DNA of 64,000 nucleotides, from contig NZ_AP025183.1 of assembly GCF_020885975.1 (NCBI RefSeq), forward strand, positions 124,001-188,000. Direction: 5' to 3'. The notes under the pieces were generated by a model. It was given only the letters and a program-made list of their open reading frames with translations. It had not been told where the DNA came from and did not search any database. Made by a program: the position numbers and the translations under genes. The stretch is from Flavobacterium ammonificans. GTDB lineage: Bacteria > Bacteroidota > Bacteroidia > Flavobacteriales > Flavobacteriaceae. Numbering within the stretch: the first letter of the stretch is position 1; every line of letters begins with the position of its first letter. Of the stretch, positions 25,200-35,159 are shown piece after piece.

Positions 25200-27620
25200 A
25201 TGAAAAAAGTAATCTTTTGCATTAGCCTACTGTTTATGTATTCTTTTCTATACTCCCAGAAAAAGAGTGTAACCTCAGTTTATAGCAATGAAAAGATTAC
25301 GATTGACGGCATTTTCAATGAAGGTATTTGGGCGAAAGCAATTCCTGCAAAAGACTTTGTAATGTGGATGCCCGGGAATGGAACAGCTGAACCCAATGAA
25401 AAACGTACCGAAGTGAAAGTGGTTTATGACAACGAAGCCATTTATTTTGGAGCAACAATGTATGATGATGAGCCAGCAAAAATATTAAAAGAACTTAGCC
25501 AACGTGATAATTCTGGTATAGCTGATAGAATTGGGATTTTTTTGAATGGCTACAATGATGGACAACAAGAATTTAGTTTTTTAGTAAGTGCTGCAGGAGT
25601 TCAAGAAGATTTTCTTTTTACTGAAAGTAATGGCGAAGACTCCTCTTGGGATGCCATTTGGGAAAGTAAAACACAAATTACAGATTTTGGCTGGACTGCT
25701 GAAATTAGAATCCCGTATGCAGCGCTGCGATTTTCTTCTGAAAAAAAACAAACTTGGGGAGTCAACTTTATAAGGGACTTTAGAAGAGCTCGAACATTTT
25801 ACTCTTGGAATCTAATTGACAATAAAATTAATTCTAGAGGCAATCAAGAAGGTATTTTGGAAGGTATAGAAAATATAGTCACTCCTACCCGATTATTTTT
25901 AATTCCGTACACCTCGTTTTACTTAAATTCAAGGCCAAATCAAAGCACAAAATATGATTTTAAAGGCGGGTTAGATATTAAATACGGCCTTAATGATGCC
26001 TTTACATTAGATGCGATTTTAGTTCCTGACTTTGGACAAGCTGCCTTTGATAATGTGATTTTGAACCTTGGGCCTTTTGAACAACAATTCAATGAAAATC
26101 GTCCTTTTTTTAATGAAGGAACTGAATTGTTTAATAAAGGTGATTTATTTTATTCAAGAAGAATTGGAGGAAATCCTTCCATTAGCCCACAAGTATCTGA
26201 TGACGAGGTTGTTTCTTCAAACCCATCTAAAATAAATTTGCTAAATGCTTTAAAAATATCTGGAAGAACAAAAGGCGGATTAGGTGTGGGAGTTTTAAAT
26301 GCTGTCACTGAAAAAACAGAGGCAATTATTACCAATAATCTAACTGGTGAAACACGAAAAGCAATTGTAGAACCATTGGCAAATTATAATGCTTTGGTAC
26401 TTGATCAGCGTTTTGGAACAAATTCGTCCGTCTCATTTGTTAATACGAACGTGACCCGAAATGGAAGTGGGCGTGATGCCAATGTATCTGCTGTTTTATT
26501 TGACTTAAATACGAAAAAAAATACCTACAATTTATCCGGAGATTACAAGTTTAGTGCAGTAAACGAAACTAGTTCTGACACTAAAATAGGATATACTTCA
26601 AGATTGAATTTTGGAGAAACTAGTGGAAAATTTCAATATGGTTTTGGAGCTGAATACATTTCTAAAGATTTTGACAAAGATGATATGGGAATTCAATTTC
26701 AAGCTAATTTCCATTCACTTTATTCCAATTGGAGCTATCGCCTTTTAAAACCCACCAATACCTTTAATATGTTTGACATCTATGTCAATCTTTATTCTGA
26801 ATTTGATAATAGAACAGGGAGAATTCAACAAGGAATGTTGAATCTTAATTTGAATTCTATGAATAAAAAAAACAATTATTTTGGAGGAGGATTTAATACA
26901 AGACCTATAAAAACCTATGATTTTTATGAACCCCGAACCCAAAACCAAATGCGTTTTCTTGAGATTCCGGAAGTATTTAATGCTTATCTTTATTTTTCAT
27001 CTAACTATAATAATAAATTTGCAGTTGATATAAATCCTTCTTTTGGAATAGCTAATGAAAAAGGCCGAACTGGATATGGATTTTCGTTCTCTCCAAGATA
27101 CCGATTTTCAAATCAATTTTCTTTGAATTACACTATTGATTATAGTCAACAAAATAATAATTTAGGCTATGTTGGAAATAACAGTAGTACTAAAGAAATC
27201 TTTATGGGTCGAAGAGATCGAAGCACTTATGTTAACTCTATACAAAGTAAGTTCACAATCAATAGCGACATGAACTTAAACTTATCGCTACGTCATTATT
27301 TGAGTTATGCTATTTATAGCCAGTACTATAGTTTGAATAATGATGGTACGTTAAAAAAGACATTGAATTTTACAGAAAATAGTGATTCTATTTTTAATGC
27401 ATGGAATCTGGACTTATCCTATTCGTGGTGGTTTGCCCCAGGGAGTCAAATTTCTATTTTATATCGAAATAATGCTGCTCTTTTTGAAAACGAATTCCAA
27501 CAAGGCATTAGCAGTAACCTTAGAAAAGTAATTGATAAAAACAACTTAGACAATGTATTCTCTATCAGTGTTCGTTATTTTATCGATTACAACTCACTTA
27601 AGAGTAAAAAATCCAGTTAA
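25200..27620 (+). CDS. DUF5916 outer-membrane-type protein with CBM9-like N-terminus
   Basis: 806 aa with signal peptide (cleavage near LYSQ|KK). Residues about 25-210 resemble the family 9 carbohydrate-binding domain (IDGIFNEGIWAKAIPAKDF, YDNEAIYFGATMYDD). The rest is the DUF5916 region: many alternating aromatic and polar strands ending in a beta-type C-terminus (FSISVRYFIDYNS), consistent with a barrel in the outer membrane. Ligand unknown. It lacks SusC/SusD neighbours, so a polysaccharide locus is not indicated. Confidence 0.82.
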   Translation: MKKVIFCISLLFMYSFLYSQKKSVTSVYSNEKITIDGIFNEGIWAKAIPAKDFVMWMPGNGTAEPNEKRTEVKVVYDNEAIYFGATMYDDEPAKILKELSQRDNSGIADRIGIFLNGYNDGQQEFSFLVSAAGVQEDFLFTESNGEDSSWDAIWESKTQITDFGWTAEIRIPYAALRFSSEKKQTWGVNFIRDFRRARTFYSWNLIDNKINSRGNQEGILEGIENIVTPTRLFLIPYTSFYLNSRPNQSTKYDFKGGLDIKYGLNDAFTLDAILVPDFGQAAFDNVILNLGPFEQQFNENRPFFNEGTELFNKGDLFYSRRIGGNPSISPQVSDDEVVSSNPSKINLLNALKISGRTKGGLGVGVLNAVTEKTEAIITNNLTGETRKAIVEPLANYNALVLDQRFGTNSSVSFVNTNVTRNGSGRDANVSAVLFDLNTKKNTYNLSGDYKFSAVNETSSDTKIGYTSRLNFGETSGKFQYGFGAEYISKDFDKDDMGIQFQANFHSLYSNWSYRLLKPTNTFNMFDIYVNLYSEFDNRTGRIQQGMLNLNLNSMNKKNNYFGGGFNTRPIKTYDFYEPRTQNQMRFLEIPEVFNAYLYFSSNYNNKFAVDINPSFGIANEKGRTGYGFSFSPRYRFSNQFSLNYTIDYSQQNNNLGYVGNNSSTKEIFMGRRDRSTYVNSIQSKFTINSDMNLNLSLRHYLSYAIYSQYYSLNNDGTLKKTLNFTENSDSIFNAWNLDLSYSWWFAPGSQISILYRNNAALFENEFQQGISSNLRKVIDKNNLDNVFSISVRYFIDYNSLKSKKSS

Positions 27621-27716
27621 TTCGAATTTTTCAAACAAATTGTAATGGATTTGTTAATGCTTTCTAATACAGTTGCAAATTACAAATCTTACTAAAAAAG
27701 ATTTTTTGAAATAACT

Positions 27717-27724
27717 TACCTTTG
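27717..27724 (+). promoter_or_regulatory. -7 element of gpmI
   Basis: TACCTTTG, exact TAnnTTTG match, only 16 nt before the gpmI ATG, so the leader is very short. Confidence 0.5.
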
Positions 27725-27740
27725 CTTAAAATAAATTCCA

Positions 27741-29258
27741 ATGAACAAGAAAGTTATCCTGATGATTTTAGACGGTTGGGGGAAATCGCCTGACCCAAAA
27801 GTATCTGCTATAGACAATGCCAACGTGCCATTCATCAACAGTTTATACACAAAATATCCAAGTGCTCAATTGCGAACAGACGGTTTAAACGTAGGTTTAC
27901 CTGAAGGCCAAATGGGAAATTCAGAAGTAGGTCATATGAACCTTGGGGCAGGACGAATTGTATACCAAGATTTAGCTAAAATTAATTTGGCTGTAGCCAA
28001 TAAAACCTTAGCTAAAGAACAAGTATTGATTGACGCTTTTAATTACGCAAAAGCCAATGATAAAAAAGTACACTTCTTAGGTTTGGTTTCAGATGGAGGG
28101 GTTCACTCACACACTTCTCATTTAAGAGGACTGATTGATGCTTCTCAAGAATACGGACTAGTCAAAGTATTCATACACGCCTTTACTGATGGTCGTGATG
28201 TGGATCCAAAATCAGGAAGAAAATATTTACAAGATTTACAAGATTATATTGCGCCAACACCGGTAAAAATAGCTTCAGTTATTGGGCGTTATTACGCAAT
28301 GGATCGTGACAAACGTTGGGAACGAGTAAAACTAGCCTACGATTTAGTAGTTCACGGAACGGGTACCGCAACAACTGATGTAGTTACTTCTATAGCTACT
28401 AGCTATGGAAACGATTTTACAGATGAATTTATTCAACCCTTGGTTGCTGTGGATGCCAATGGCGAACCATCAGCTGTAATTCAAGAAGACGATGTCGTTA
28501 TTTTCTTCAACTTTAGAACGGATAGAGGTCGTGAATTGACAGAAGCACTTTCGCAACAAGATTTTCACGAGCAAAACATGCACAAATTGAATTTGTACTA
28601 TGTTACGCTTACTAATTACGACGAAACCTACCAAAATGTTAAAGTGGTGTATAATAAAGACAACATCACAGAAACTTTAGGAGAAGTTTTAGAAAAAGCC
28701 AACAAAAAGCAAATTCGTATTGCCGAAACAGAGAAATATCCGCATGTTACGTTTTTCTTTTCTGGCGGAAGAGAAACACCTTTTGAGGGTGAGACGCGCA
28801 TCTTAAGAAACTCTCCAAAAGTGGCTACTTACGATTTGCAGCCTGAAATGAGTGCTTACGAATTGAAAGACGCTTTGGTTCCTGAATTGCATAAAGGGGA
28901 AGTAGATTTTGTTTGTTTGAACTTTGCCAACGGAGATATGGTGGGACATACCGGAATTATGGAAGCCGCAATCAAAGCTTGTGAAGCTGTGGATGTTTGC
29001 GTAAAGGAAGTTGTAGAAGCAGCCTTAGCCAATGATTATACCACTATTATCATAGCAGATCACGGAAACTGTGAAACTATGATTAATCCTGATGGATCGC
29101 CAAATACGGCGCACACTACCAATCCAGTGCCAATTATTTTGGTTGACAAAGAGTTAAAGAAAATTAATGATGGTGTTTTAGGTGATATTGCGCCTACAAT
29201 TCTAGAATTGATGGGCGTAGCTCAACCTGCTGCTATGACGAGTCATTCGTTATTATAA
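27741..29258 (+). CDS. gpmI: 2,3-bisphosphoglycerate-independent phosphoglycerate mutase
   Basis: Glycolytic enzyme (505 aa), alkaline-phosphatase fold, two Mn2+. The metal/nucleophile motifs are LDGWG (10-14), Ser61 in MGNSEVGHMNLG, DGRDVDPKSG, and the late ADHGNCE and AHTTNPVP blocks. Full length. Ends 18 nt before a strong terminator. Confidence 0.96.
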   Translation: MNKKVILMILDGWGKSPDPKVSAIDNANVPFINSLYTKYPSAQLRTDGLNVGLPEGQMGNSEVGHMNLGAGRIVYQDLAKINLAVANKTLAKEQVLIDAFNYAKANDKKVHFLGLVSDGGVHSHTSHLRGLIDASQEYGLVKVFIHAFTDGRDVDPKSGRKYLQDLQDYIAPTPVKIASVIGRYYAMDRDKRWERVKLAYDLVVHGTGTATTDVVTSIATSYGNDFTDEFIQPLVAVDANGEPSAVIQEDDVVIFFNFRTDRGRELTEALSQQDFHEQNMHKLNLYYVTLTNYDETYQNVKVVYNKDNITETLGEVLEKANKKQIRIAETEKYPHVTFFFSGGRETPFEGETRILRNSPKVATYDLQPEMSAYELKDALVPELHKGEVDFVCLNFANGDMVGHTGIMEAAIKACEAVDVCVKEVVEAALANDYTTIIIADHGNCETMINPDGSPNTAHTTNPVPIILVDKELKKINDGVLGDIAPTILELMGVAQPAAMTSHSLL

Positions 29259-29276
29259 AAAACGAAATTAAATTAT

Positions 29277-29313
29277 AAAAAAAAGCTGTTCCGAAAGAAC
29301 AGCTTTTTTTTAT
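29277..29313 (+). terminator. Terminator after gpmI
   Basis: Stem AAAGCTGTTC / GAACAGCTTT around CGAAA, extended by A and T tracts, followed by T8. Confidence 0.88.
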
Positions 29314-29352
29314 AATTAAAAGTTAAATTTTCAATATTGATAGTAATACTAT

Positions 29353-29360
29353 TATATTTG
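29353..29360 (+). promoter_or_regulatory. -7 element before the LRR-TerC-exporter run
   Basis: TATATTTG, exact match 38 nt before ATG 29399. No other clear terminator or promoter is seen until after 36554, so this could drive the whole run. Confidence 0.45.
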
Positions 29361-29398
29361 CAATTAAATTTGTATAACCAATCTTAAATGTGAATACA

Positions 29399-30031
29399 AT
29401 GAAAAAAATTAACATCATTATTATTTTATGCATTCTGATTTCTCAAAGCATCTTGGGCCAGTCAGAAGATAAATCTAAAGAATTCACAAAAATTAATGAA
29501 GCCTTAAAGAATCCAGAAAAGGTGTACAGATTGAACTTAAGTAATCAAGAAATTAAATGGTCTACTATCGATTGGTCTAAATTTAAAAATTTAGAATATA
29601 TCAATTTAAAAAATGACCATCTAAAAGAAATCCCTGTTGGATTAACTAAAATAAAATCATTAAAAACAATTGATTTAAGTGGTAATGATTTTAAAAAACT
29701 ACCTGAAAGTTTTTCTAATTTAATTAACTTAGAAGAAGTCTATCTTAATGACGAGAAAAATATTGATTTGCCAAAAACATTAGAAGTTTTAGCAAAACTT
29801 CCCAACTTAAAATCACTTCACCTTGAAAACGACAATTTATCTTCTTTGCCAAGTGAAATGTTACTTTTTAAAAATTTGGAATTTCTATACCTCAACGAAA
29901 ATAAGTTCATAGAAATCCCAAGACTTGAACCTTTGAATCACCTTAAGTTTCTGGATTTAAGTAACAATAAGATTAAACCTGAATTTCAAGATTTACAAAA
30001 TATAAACTTCGGTTTTAAAATAAACTTTTAA
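29399..30031 (+). CDS. Exported leucine-rich-repeat protein
   Basis: 210 aa from ATG 29399 (a GTG three codons earlier is possible). Signal peptide MKKINIIIILCILISQSILGQ. From about residue 45 there are six or seven LRRs of about 23 residues (LxxLxxLxLxxNxLxxLP), for example LKSLHLENDNLSSLPSEM and LKFLDLSNNKI. LRR proteins mediate binding; the ligand is unknown. Only 11 nt separate it from the TerC gene. Confidence 0.82.
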   Translation: MKKINIIIILCILISQSILGQSEDKSKEFTKINEALKNPEKVYRLNLSNQEIKWSTIDWSKFKNLEYINLKNDHLKEIPVGLTKIKSLKTIDLSGNDFKKLPESFSNLINLEEVYLNDEKNIDLPKTLEVLAKLPNLKSLHLENDNLSSLPSEMLLFKNLEFLYLNENKFIEIPRLEPLNHLKFLDLSNNKIKPEFQDLQNINFGFKINF

Positions 30032-30042
30032 TTTATATAGAT

Positions 30043-30738
30043 ATGTTAGATGCCATTATTCCATTAATTTCATTGATTGCACTAGAAGTAATTCTAGGAA
30101 TAGACAACATTATTTTCATTTCAATACTAGCTGACAAACTTCCCGAAGACCAGAGAAGCAAACTACGCTATTGGGGAATGGGACTTGCTATGGTAATGAG
30201 ATTGATTTTATTAGGGTTTATCTCTTGGATTTTAAAACTTGACACAACCTTATTTTCTATTCTTGATACTGAATTTACAGGAAAAGGAATTATTTTAATA
30301 CTTGGAGGTCTCTTTTTAATTTACAAGAGTACTAAAGAAATTCATCACAAAACAGAAGCAGCAAACTCAAATACAGAAAACAAAACTAAAGTTAGAAAAT
30401 TTAGCAAGTTACTTGGCGAGGTAATTCTATTAGATTTAGTGTTTTCAGTTGATTCTATTATTACGGCTGTCGGAATGGTAAATGAACTTTGGGTAATGTA
30501 CACTGCTGTAATTGTTACAGTAATAATTATGCTATTTGCATCAAAACCAATCAGTGAATTTATTTACAAACACCCATCTTTTAAAATCTTAGCTTTGTGT
30601 TTCCTGATGATGATTGGAGTGTCTTTAATTGCAGAAGGCTTGCATTTTGAAATTCCTAAAGGATATATTTATTTTTCAATGGCATTTGCATTTTTAGTAG
30701 ACATAATTCAAATGAAAACAACACCAAAAAAAGAATAA
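30043..30738 (+). CDS. TerC-family integral membrane protein
   Basis: 231 aa, about seven membrane helices. The acidic helix motifs of the family are LEVILGIDNIIFISI (about 14-28) and GEVILLDLVFSVDSIITAVG (about 126-145), which place Asp/Glu in the membrane for metal transport. TerC relatives include Mn2+ exporters (Alx/MeeF type) and tellurium-resistance proteins. No TerD, TerZ or other ter genes are here, so metal-ion handling is the better reading. Confidence 0.9.
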   Translation: MLDAIIPLISLIALEVILGIDNIIFISILADKLPEDQRSKLRYWGMGLAMVMRLILLGFISWILKLDTTLFSILDTEFTGKGIILILGGLFLIYKSTKEIHHKTEAANSNTENKTKVRKFSKLLGEVILLDLVFSVDSIITAVGMVNELWVMYTAVIVTVIIMLFASKPISEFIYKHPSFKILALCFLMMIGVSLIAEGLHFEIPKGYIYFSMAFAFLVDIIQMKTTPKKE

Positions 30739-30745
30739 TCAGTAT

Positions 30746-31456
30746 ATGAAATTGAAAGGATACATTTCTCTTTTATTTGTTATGATTTTTGGAACAATCC
30801 ACTCTCAAAATGAACTTGGGAGTTGGAATGTGTTAAATTTTACATTTAAAACTAGCCCAAAATGGAATGTGTTTTTTGAAACTCAGTTAAGGAGCTTGTC
30901 TTTCTATAATCAATTTCACTACTATGAATACAAAGGCGGAGTCTCCTATAAATTAAACACTAATTTTGCAATGACTACTGGACTTGGTTCATACAACACC
31001 TATAGCGAAGGAGGAAATTTTGAGTTGCCTATGCAAAATAGCGAAATTCGAAGTTGGTTTCAATTGAACTTAAAAAATGAATTTCGCTTAGCCACAATAG
31101 AACATCGATATAGAGCTGAACAACGTTTTACATCCAATGGCTTTAGAAACAGATTTAGGTATAGAATAGGAACTGTAATTCCAATTAATAACAAAAAAAT
31201 TATTCCGAAAACCTATTATTTTACAGCCTGGAATGAAATTTTCTTTACAGACAACGAACCTTTTTTTGAAAGAAATCGACTATTCTTGGGCATTGGCTAT
31301 GAGTTATCTAATAAAATCGCAGTGCAATCAGGCTACATTCATCAATTTGATTATAAAATAAATGACGAAACAGGTAGAGACTTTCTAAATATAGCTGTAC
31401 TTTACACTTTAGATTTGACTAATAAAAATGATTTTTCCCCAATTATACACGATTAA
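30746..31456 (+). CDS. DUF2490 outer-membrane-type protein
   Basis: 236 aa with signal peptide (cleavage near IHSQ|N). Alternating strands with many aromatics and conserved blocks such as WFQLNLKNEF-LATIEHRYRAEQRF and NRFRYRIG match DUF2490, which is predicted to be a small beta-barrel. Function unknown. 7 nt after terC and 2 nt before the TetR gene. Confidence 0.82.
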   Translation: MKLKGYISLLFVMIFGTIHSQNELGSWNVLNFTFKTSPKWNVFFETQLRSLSFYNQFHYYEYKGGVSYKLNTNFAMTTGLGSYNTYSEGGNFELPMQNSEIRSWFQLNLKNEFRLATIEHRYRAEQRFTSNGFRNRFRYRIGTVIPINNKKIIPKTYYFTAWNEIFFTDNEPFFERNRLFLGIGYELSNKIAVQSGYIHQFDYKINDETGRDFLNIAVLYTLDLTNKNDFSPIIHD

Positions 31457-31458
31457 TT

Positions 31459-32130
31459 ATGCAGAGTATACTTTCAAATATAATCATTTCAGTTAATAAC
31501 AAATTATACGTAAAAAATCCCGAGACATCTGAACTTGGAAAGAAAATAATTGAACACAGTATTTTGTTAATTGACGAAATTGGTTTTGAAAACTTCACCT
31601 TTAAAAAGTTGGGTGAAAAAATAAATTCTAATGAAAGCTCCATATACCGTTATTTTGAAAGCAAACACAAACTGATGTTGTATTTATCTTCTTGGTATTG
31701 GGGATGGATAGAATATAAATTAGTATTTGGCACCAGCAACATTGAAAATGCGATGGAGAAACTCAAAAAAGCCATTATAGTTGTTACAGAAAAAGTAGAG
31801 GATGATAATGCCACTTTACATATTAATGAATCGATTTTAAATAAAATTATCATTCAAGAATTTACTAAAACTTTACTAACTAAAGAAGTTGATGAAGAAA
31901 ATAAAGAAGGTTTTTTCTTAGTGTATAAACGAATAATTAATCGTATTATTGATATAATTAATGAAGTAAAACCGAATTATGAATTCAAAAAAAGTCTTGC
32001 CTCATCTATTGTGGAGGGAGCACTTCATCAACATTTTTTAAAAGACCATTTAAAAACAATTACTGATTGTAACGATAACAATACTGTTACTGATTTTTAC
32101 ATTGATTTAGTTGAAAAAACATTAAAATAA
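31459..32130 (+). CDS. TetR-family transcriptional regulator
   Basis: 223 aa. The HTH is at about 27-75 (GKKIIEHSILLIDEIGFENFTFKKLGEKINSNESSIYRYFESK). It is preceded by an unusual 25-residue tail, and a helical ligand domain follows. It lies inside the run 6 nt before the ABC gene, so it most likely controls the exporter genes, as TetR repressors of efflux pumps do. No palindromic operator was found. Confidence 0.87.
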   Translation: MQSILSNIIISVNNKLYVKNPETSELGKKIIEHSILLIDEIGFENFTFKKLGEKINSNESSIYRYFESKHKLMLYLSSWYWGWIEYKLVFGTSNIENAMEKLKKAIIVVTEKVEDDNATLHINESILNKIIIQEFTKTLLTKEVDEENKEGFFLVYKRIINRIIDIINEVKPNYEFKKSLASSIVEGALHQHFLKDHLKTITDCNDNNTVTDFYIDLVEKTLK

Positions 32131-32136
32131 AAAGTT

Positions 32137-33801
32137 ATGAGTCCAACACCATTACAACGATTTTATAATTTACTACAAGTAGATAAAAAAGATATCTCTC
32201 AAATATTTTTTTATGCCATATTTTCGGGTTTAGTAAGTCTTTCTTTGCCCTTAGGAATTCAAGCTATTATCAATTTAATCCAAGCTGGAAGAGTAAGTAT
32301 TTCTTGGATTATTTTAGTATTGGTAGTAGTTATTGGGGTAGCACTTGTCGGAATATTATCTTTGATGCAACTACGAATTACTGAAAATTTGCAGCAAAAA
32401 ATATTTGTACGATCATCGTTTGAATTTGGTTACCGTTTACCAAAAATAAAGTTTGAAGAAATTTACAATCAGTATCCGCCAGAATTAGCCAATCGCTTTT
32501 TCGATACTTTAACGATCCAAAAAGGAACTTCAAAACTATTAATTGATTTTTCAACGGCTTTGTTACAAATTGTATTTGGTATTATTTTGTTATCTCTATA
32601 CCATCCTTTCTTCATCTTTTTTGGAGTTTTACTGTTAATTTTACTTTATCTTATTTTCAAATTTTCTTACTATCCAGGTTTGTCATCAAGTATGAAAGAA
32701 TCCAAATACAAATATAAAGTAGTAGGTTGGCTTCAAGAAATAGCTAGAAATAATTTCAGTTTTAAAAAACAGGAAAACTTTTCTTTTGCACTCGAAAAAA
32801 ACAACAGTCTTGTTTCAGAATACGTGCATTACAGAGAAAAACATTTTAAGGTAATTAAACAACAATACACACACCTTATAATATTTAAAGTAATTATAAC
32901 AGCTAGTTTATTATTAATTGGAGGCTTTTTGGTATTAAACCAAAAAATGAATATTGGACAATTTGTTGCTGCTGAAATCATTATTTTACTGGTAATAAAC
33001 TCAGTAGAGAAAATTATTGTTGGATTAGAAAGCTTGTATGATGTATTAACTTCTGTTGAAAAAATTGGACAGATTGTTGATCTTGAAATGGAAGAATTTA
33101 ATGCTAAAAAATCAGATTTCTGTTTTACCAATATAGCATTAACAACAGACAATCTTAAATTCAAATTCCCGGATTCTACAGATGAAATTTTGTCTAACGT
33201 GAATTTGATCATCGAACCTTCGGAAAAAATATTTTTAGATGGTAATAATGGGTCTGGAAAAACAACTCTTATGAGAATTTTATCGGGAATAATGGAGCCA
33301 ACATCGGGATCTATATTTATCAATGATGATACCTACCGAAAAATTGATCTGAACCACTATCGTTCTCAGATTAGTGTAATTACTCAAGGAGAAACTCCTT
33401 TTGACGGAAGTATTTTAGAGAACATAACACTCAAGAATCCCGATATATCAAATGAAGATATTAAATGGGCAATTGAATGCGTGAAATTAGATTCTTTTAT
33501 TAAAACTTTACCTGATGGACTAGAAACTAGAATTTATCCAGATGGTAGACAATTATCGTCATCTAATGCACAAAAAATATTACTGGCGAGAAGTATAATT
33601 AACAAACCTAAAATTTTATTTTTAGAGGATCCGTTAGACAAAATGGATGAGAAAGCTACTCATGAAATTATAGACTTTTTAACTGATTCAAATAATAAAT
33701 GGACTGTTATTGTATCTTCAAAAAACAACTATTGGGCAGAAAAATGCTCGAGAAAGATTACAATGGAAGATGGTAAAATAATTGATGATTCGAAAAAATA
33801 A
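32137..33801 (+). CDS. ABC exporter half-transporter with degenerate ATPase motifs
   Basis: 554 aa. The membrane domain (about 20-320, five or six helices; no C39 peptidase domain) is followed by a nucleotide-binding domain. Walker A GNNGSGKT (370-377) and Q-loop (Q417) are normal. The other motifs are altered: signature LSSSN instead of LSGGQ (473-477), Walker B ILFLED-P with E497-D498 in place of D-E, and Ser-Ser (527-528) where the H-loop His belongs. With HlyD and TolC downstream it makes a type-1-secretion-like or efflux complex; the cargo is unknown. Confidence 0.88.
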   Translation: MSPTPLQRFYNLLQVDKKDISQIFFYAIFSGLVSLSLPLGIQAIINLIQAGRVSISWIILVLVVVIGVALVGILSLMQLRITENLQQKIFVRSSFEFGYRLPKIKFEEIYNQYPPELANRFFDTLTIQKGTSKLLIDFSTALLQIVFGIILLSLYHPFFIFFGVLLLILLYLIFKFSYYPGLSSSMKESKYKYKVVGWLQEIARNNFSFKKQENFSFALEKNNSLVSEYVHYREKHFKVIKQQYTHLIIFKVIITASLLLIGGFLVLNQKMNIGQFVAAEIIILLVINSVEKIIVGLESLYDVLTSVEKIGQIVDLEMEEFNAKKSDFCFTNIALTTDNLKFKFPDSTDEILSNVNLIIEPSEKIFLDGNNGSGKTTLMRILSGIMEPTSGSIFINDDTYRKIDLNHYRSQISVITQGETPFDGSILENITLKNPDISNEDIKWAIECVKLDSFIKTLPDGLETRIYPDGRQLSSSNAQKILLARSIINKPKILFLEDPLDKMDEKATHEIIDFLTDSNNKWTVIVSSKNNYWAEKCSRKITMEDGKIIDDSKK

Positions 33802-33806
33802 TAACT

Positions 33807-35153
33807 ATGCTTAATATTTCTAAAAAAAATCCAATAGAGGAAAATATCGACCAGTTTAGTACTGTTAAAAATTTGGCTAATCGTCCACATTATAAAATAC
33901 TAAACAAGATAATTTTGTATGTATCATTAATAGCATTAGTAATTCTATTCCTACCTTGGACTCAGAATATTTCTGGTTCTGGTGCGGTTACTACTTTAAA
34001 ACCAGATCAAAGACCGCAAACCATTCATTCGGCTATTGCCGGTAGAATCGAAAAGTGGTATGTGAATGAAGGGGATTATGTCAATAAAGGAGATACCATA
34101 TTGTTCATTTCTGAGATTAAAGAAGACTATATTGATCCCAATTTGATTAAGAATATCAAGAATCAAGTGGAAGCTAAAAAGATGGCTATGTCATCTTATG
34201 ATGGCAAAGTAGATGTTCTTAGTAGTCAAATCGATGCTATCGAGAGTGAGAAAAAACTAAAACTAGAACAAGCTAAAAATAAAATACGCCAATCGCTTTT
34301 GAAAGTTAAAAGTGATAGTATGGATTTAGAAGCGGTAAAAACACAAATCAAAATTGCTACAACTCAATTCAATCGTTCTGTAACTTTAAATAAAGAAGGA
34401 TTAAAACCCTTAACTGACGTCGAAGAAAAAAGATTGAAACTACAAGAAGTAGAGGCTAAAATTATTACCCAAGAAAACAAACTACTTACTAGTAAGAATG
34501 AGTATATCAATACTAAAGTTGAAATAAATAGAATCATAGCAGAATATACTGAGAAAGGTTCAAAAGCGAGAAGTGACCAATTTACAGCTTTAAGTAATCA
34601 ATATGATACAGAAGCTCAGGTGAATAAGCTTGAGAATCAATTTGTAAATTATTCGATTCGTAATGAAATGTACTTTATAAAGGCGCCTCAAAGTGGTTAC
34701 ATCAATAGAGCATTGCAATCTGGACTTGGAGAAATTATAAAAGAAGGGACCCAAATTGTAAGCATTATGCCTTCTAAATATGATATTGCCGTTGAAACAT
34801 TTGTGAGTCCGAATGATTTACCATTAATTCACAAAGGTGAAAAAGTAAGAATTTGGTTTGATGGTTGGCCAACAATCGTTTTTTCTGGCTGGCCTAACTT
34901 AAGTTATGGAACATTTGGAGGAAAAATTGTAGCCGTAGAAAATTTTATTAGTGCCAATGGTAAATTTAGAGTTTTGATTGCACCGGATAAAGAGGAAGAG
35001 GCTTGGCCAAAACAAATTAGTATGGGATCTGGCGCTCAAACCCTTGCTTTATTAGAAAATGTACCCATTTGGTTTGAACTATGGAGAACCTTAAATGGCT
35101 TCCCTCCTAATTATTACCAACCCAAAGAGGGAAATACTAAAGAAAAAAAATAA
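33807..35153 (+). CDS. HlyD-family periplasmic adaptor
   Basis: 448 aa. An inner-membrane anchor (about 32-50, ILYVSLIALVILFLPW) is followed by a lipoyl half (SAIAGRIEKWYVNEGDYVNKGDTI), a long coiled coil (about 115-265), the second lipoyl half (IKAPQSGYINRALQSGLGEIIKEG) and a beta-barrel. It links the inner-membrane ABC protein to TolC. 5 nt after the ABC gene. Confidence 0.9.
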   Translation: MLNISKKNPIEENIDQFSTVKNLANRPHYKILNKIILYVSLIALVILFLPWTQNISGSGAVTTLKPDQRPQTIHSAIAGRIEKWYVNEGDYVNKGDTILFISEIKEDYIDPNLIKNIKNQVEAKKMAMSSYDGKVDVLSSQIDAIESEKKLKLEQAKNKIRQSLLKVKSDSMDLEAVKTQIKIATTQFNRSVTLNKEGLKPLTDVEEKRLKLQEVEAKIITQENKLLTSKNEYINTKVEINRIIAEYTEKGSKARSDQFTALSNQYDTEAQVNKLENQFVNYSIRNEMYFIKAPQSGYINRALQSGLGEIIKEGTQIVSIMPSKYDIAVETFVSPNDLPLIHKGEKVRIWFDGWPTIVFSGWPNLSYGTFGGKIVAVENFISANGKFRVLIAPDKEEEAWPKQISMGSGAQTLALLENVPIWFELWRTLNGFPPNYYQPKEGNTKEKK

Positions 35154-35159
35154 AATTTC

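Noticed and set aside
30043..30738. Tellurite resistance operon
   Set aside because: TerC alone without TerZ/A/B/D/E genes does not support it; metal transport is the safer reading.
32829..33323. 164-codon minus-strand frame
   Set aside because: Antisense shadow of the ABC gene; composition follows the real frame and the product resembles no family.
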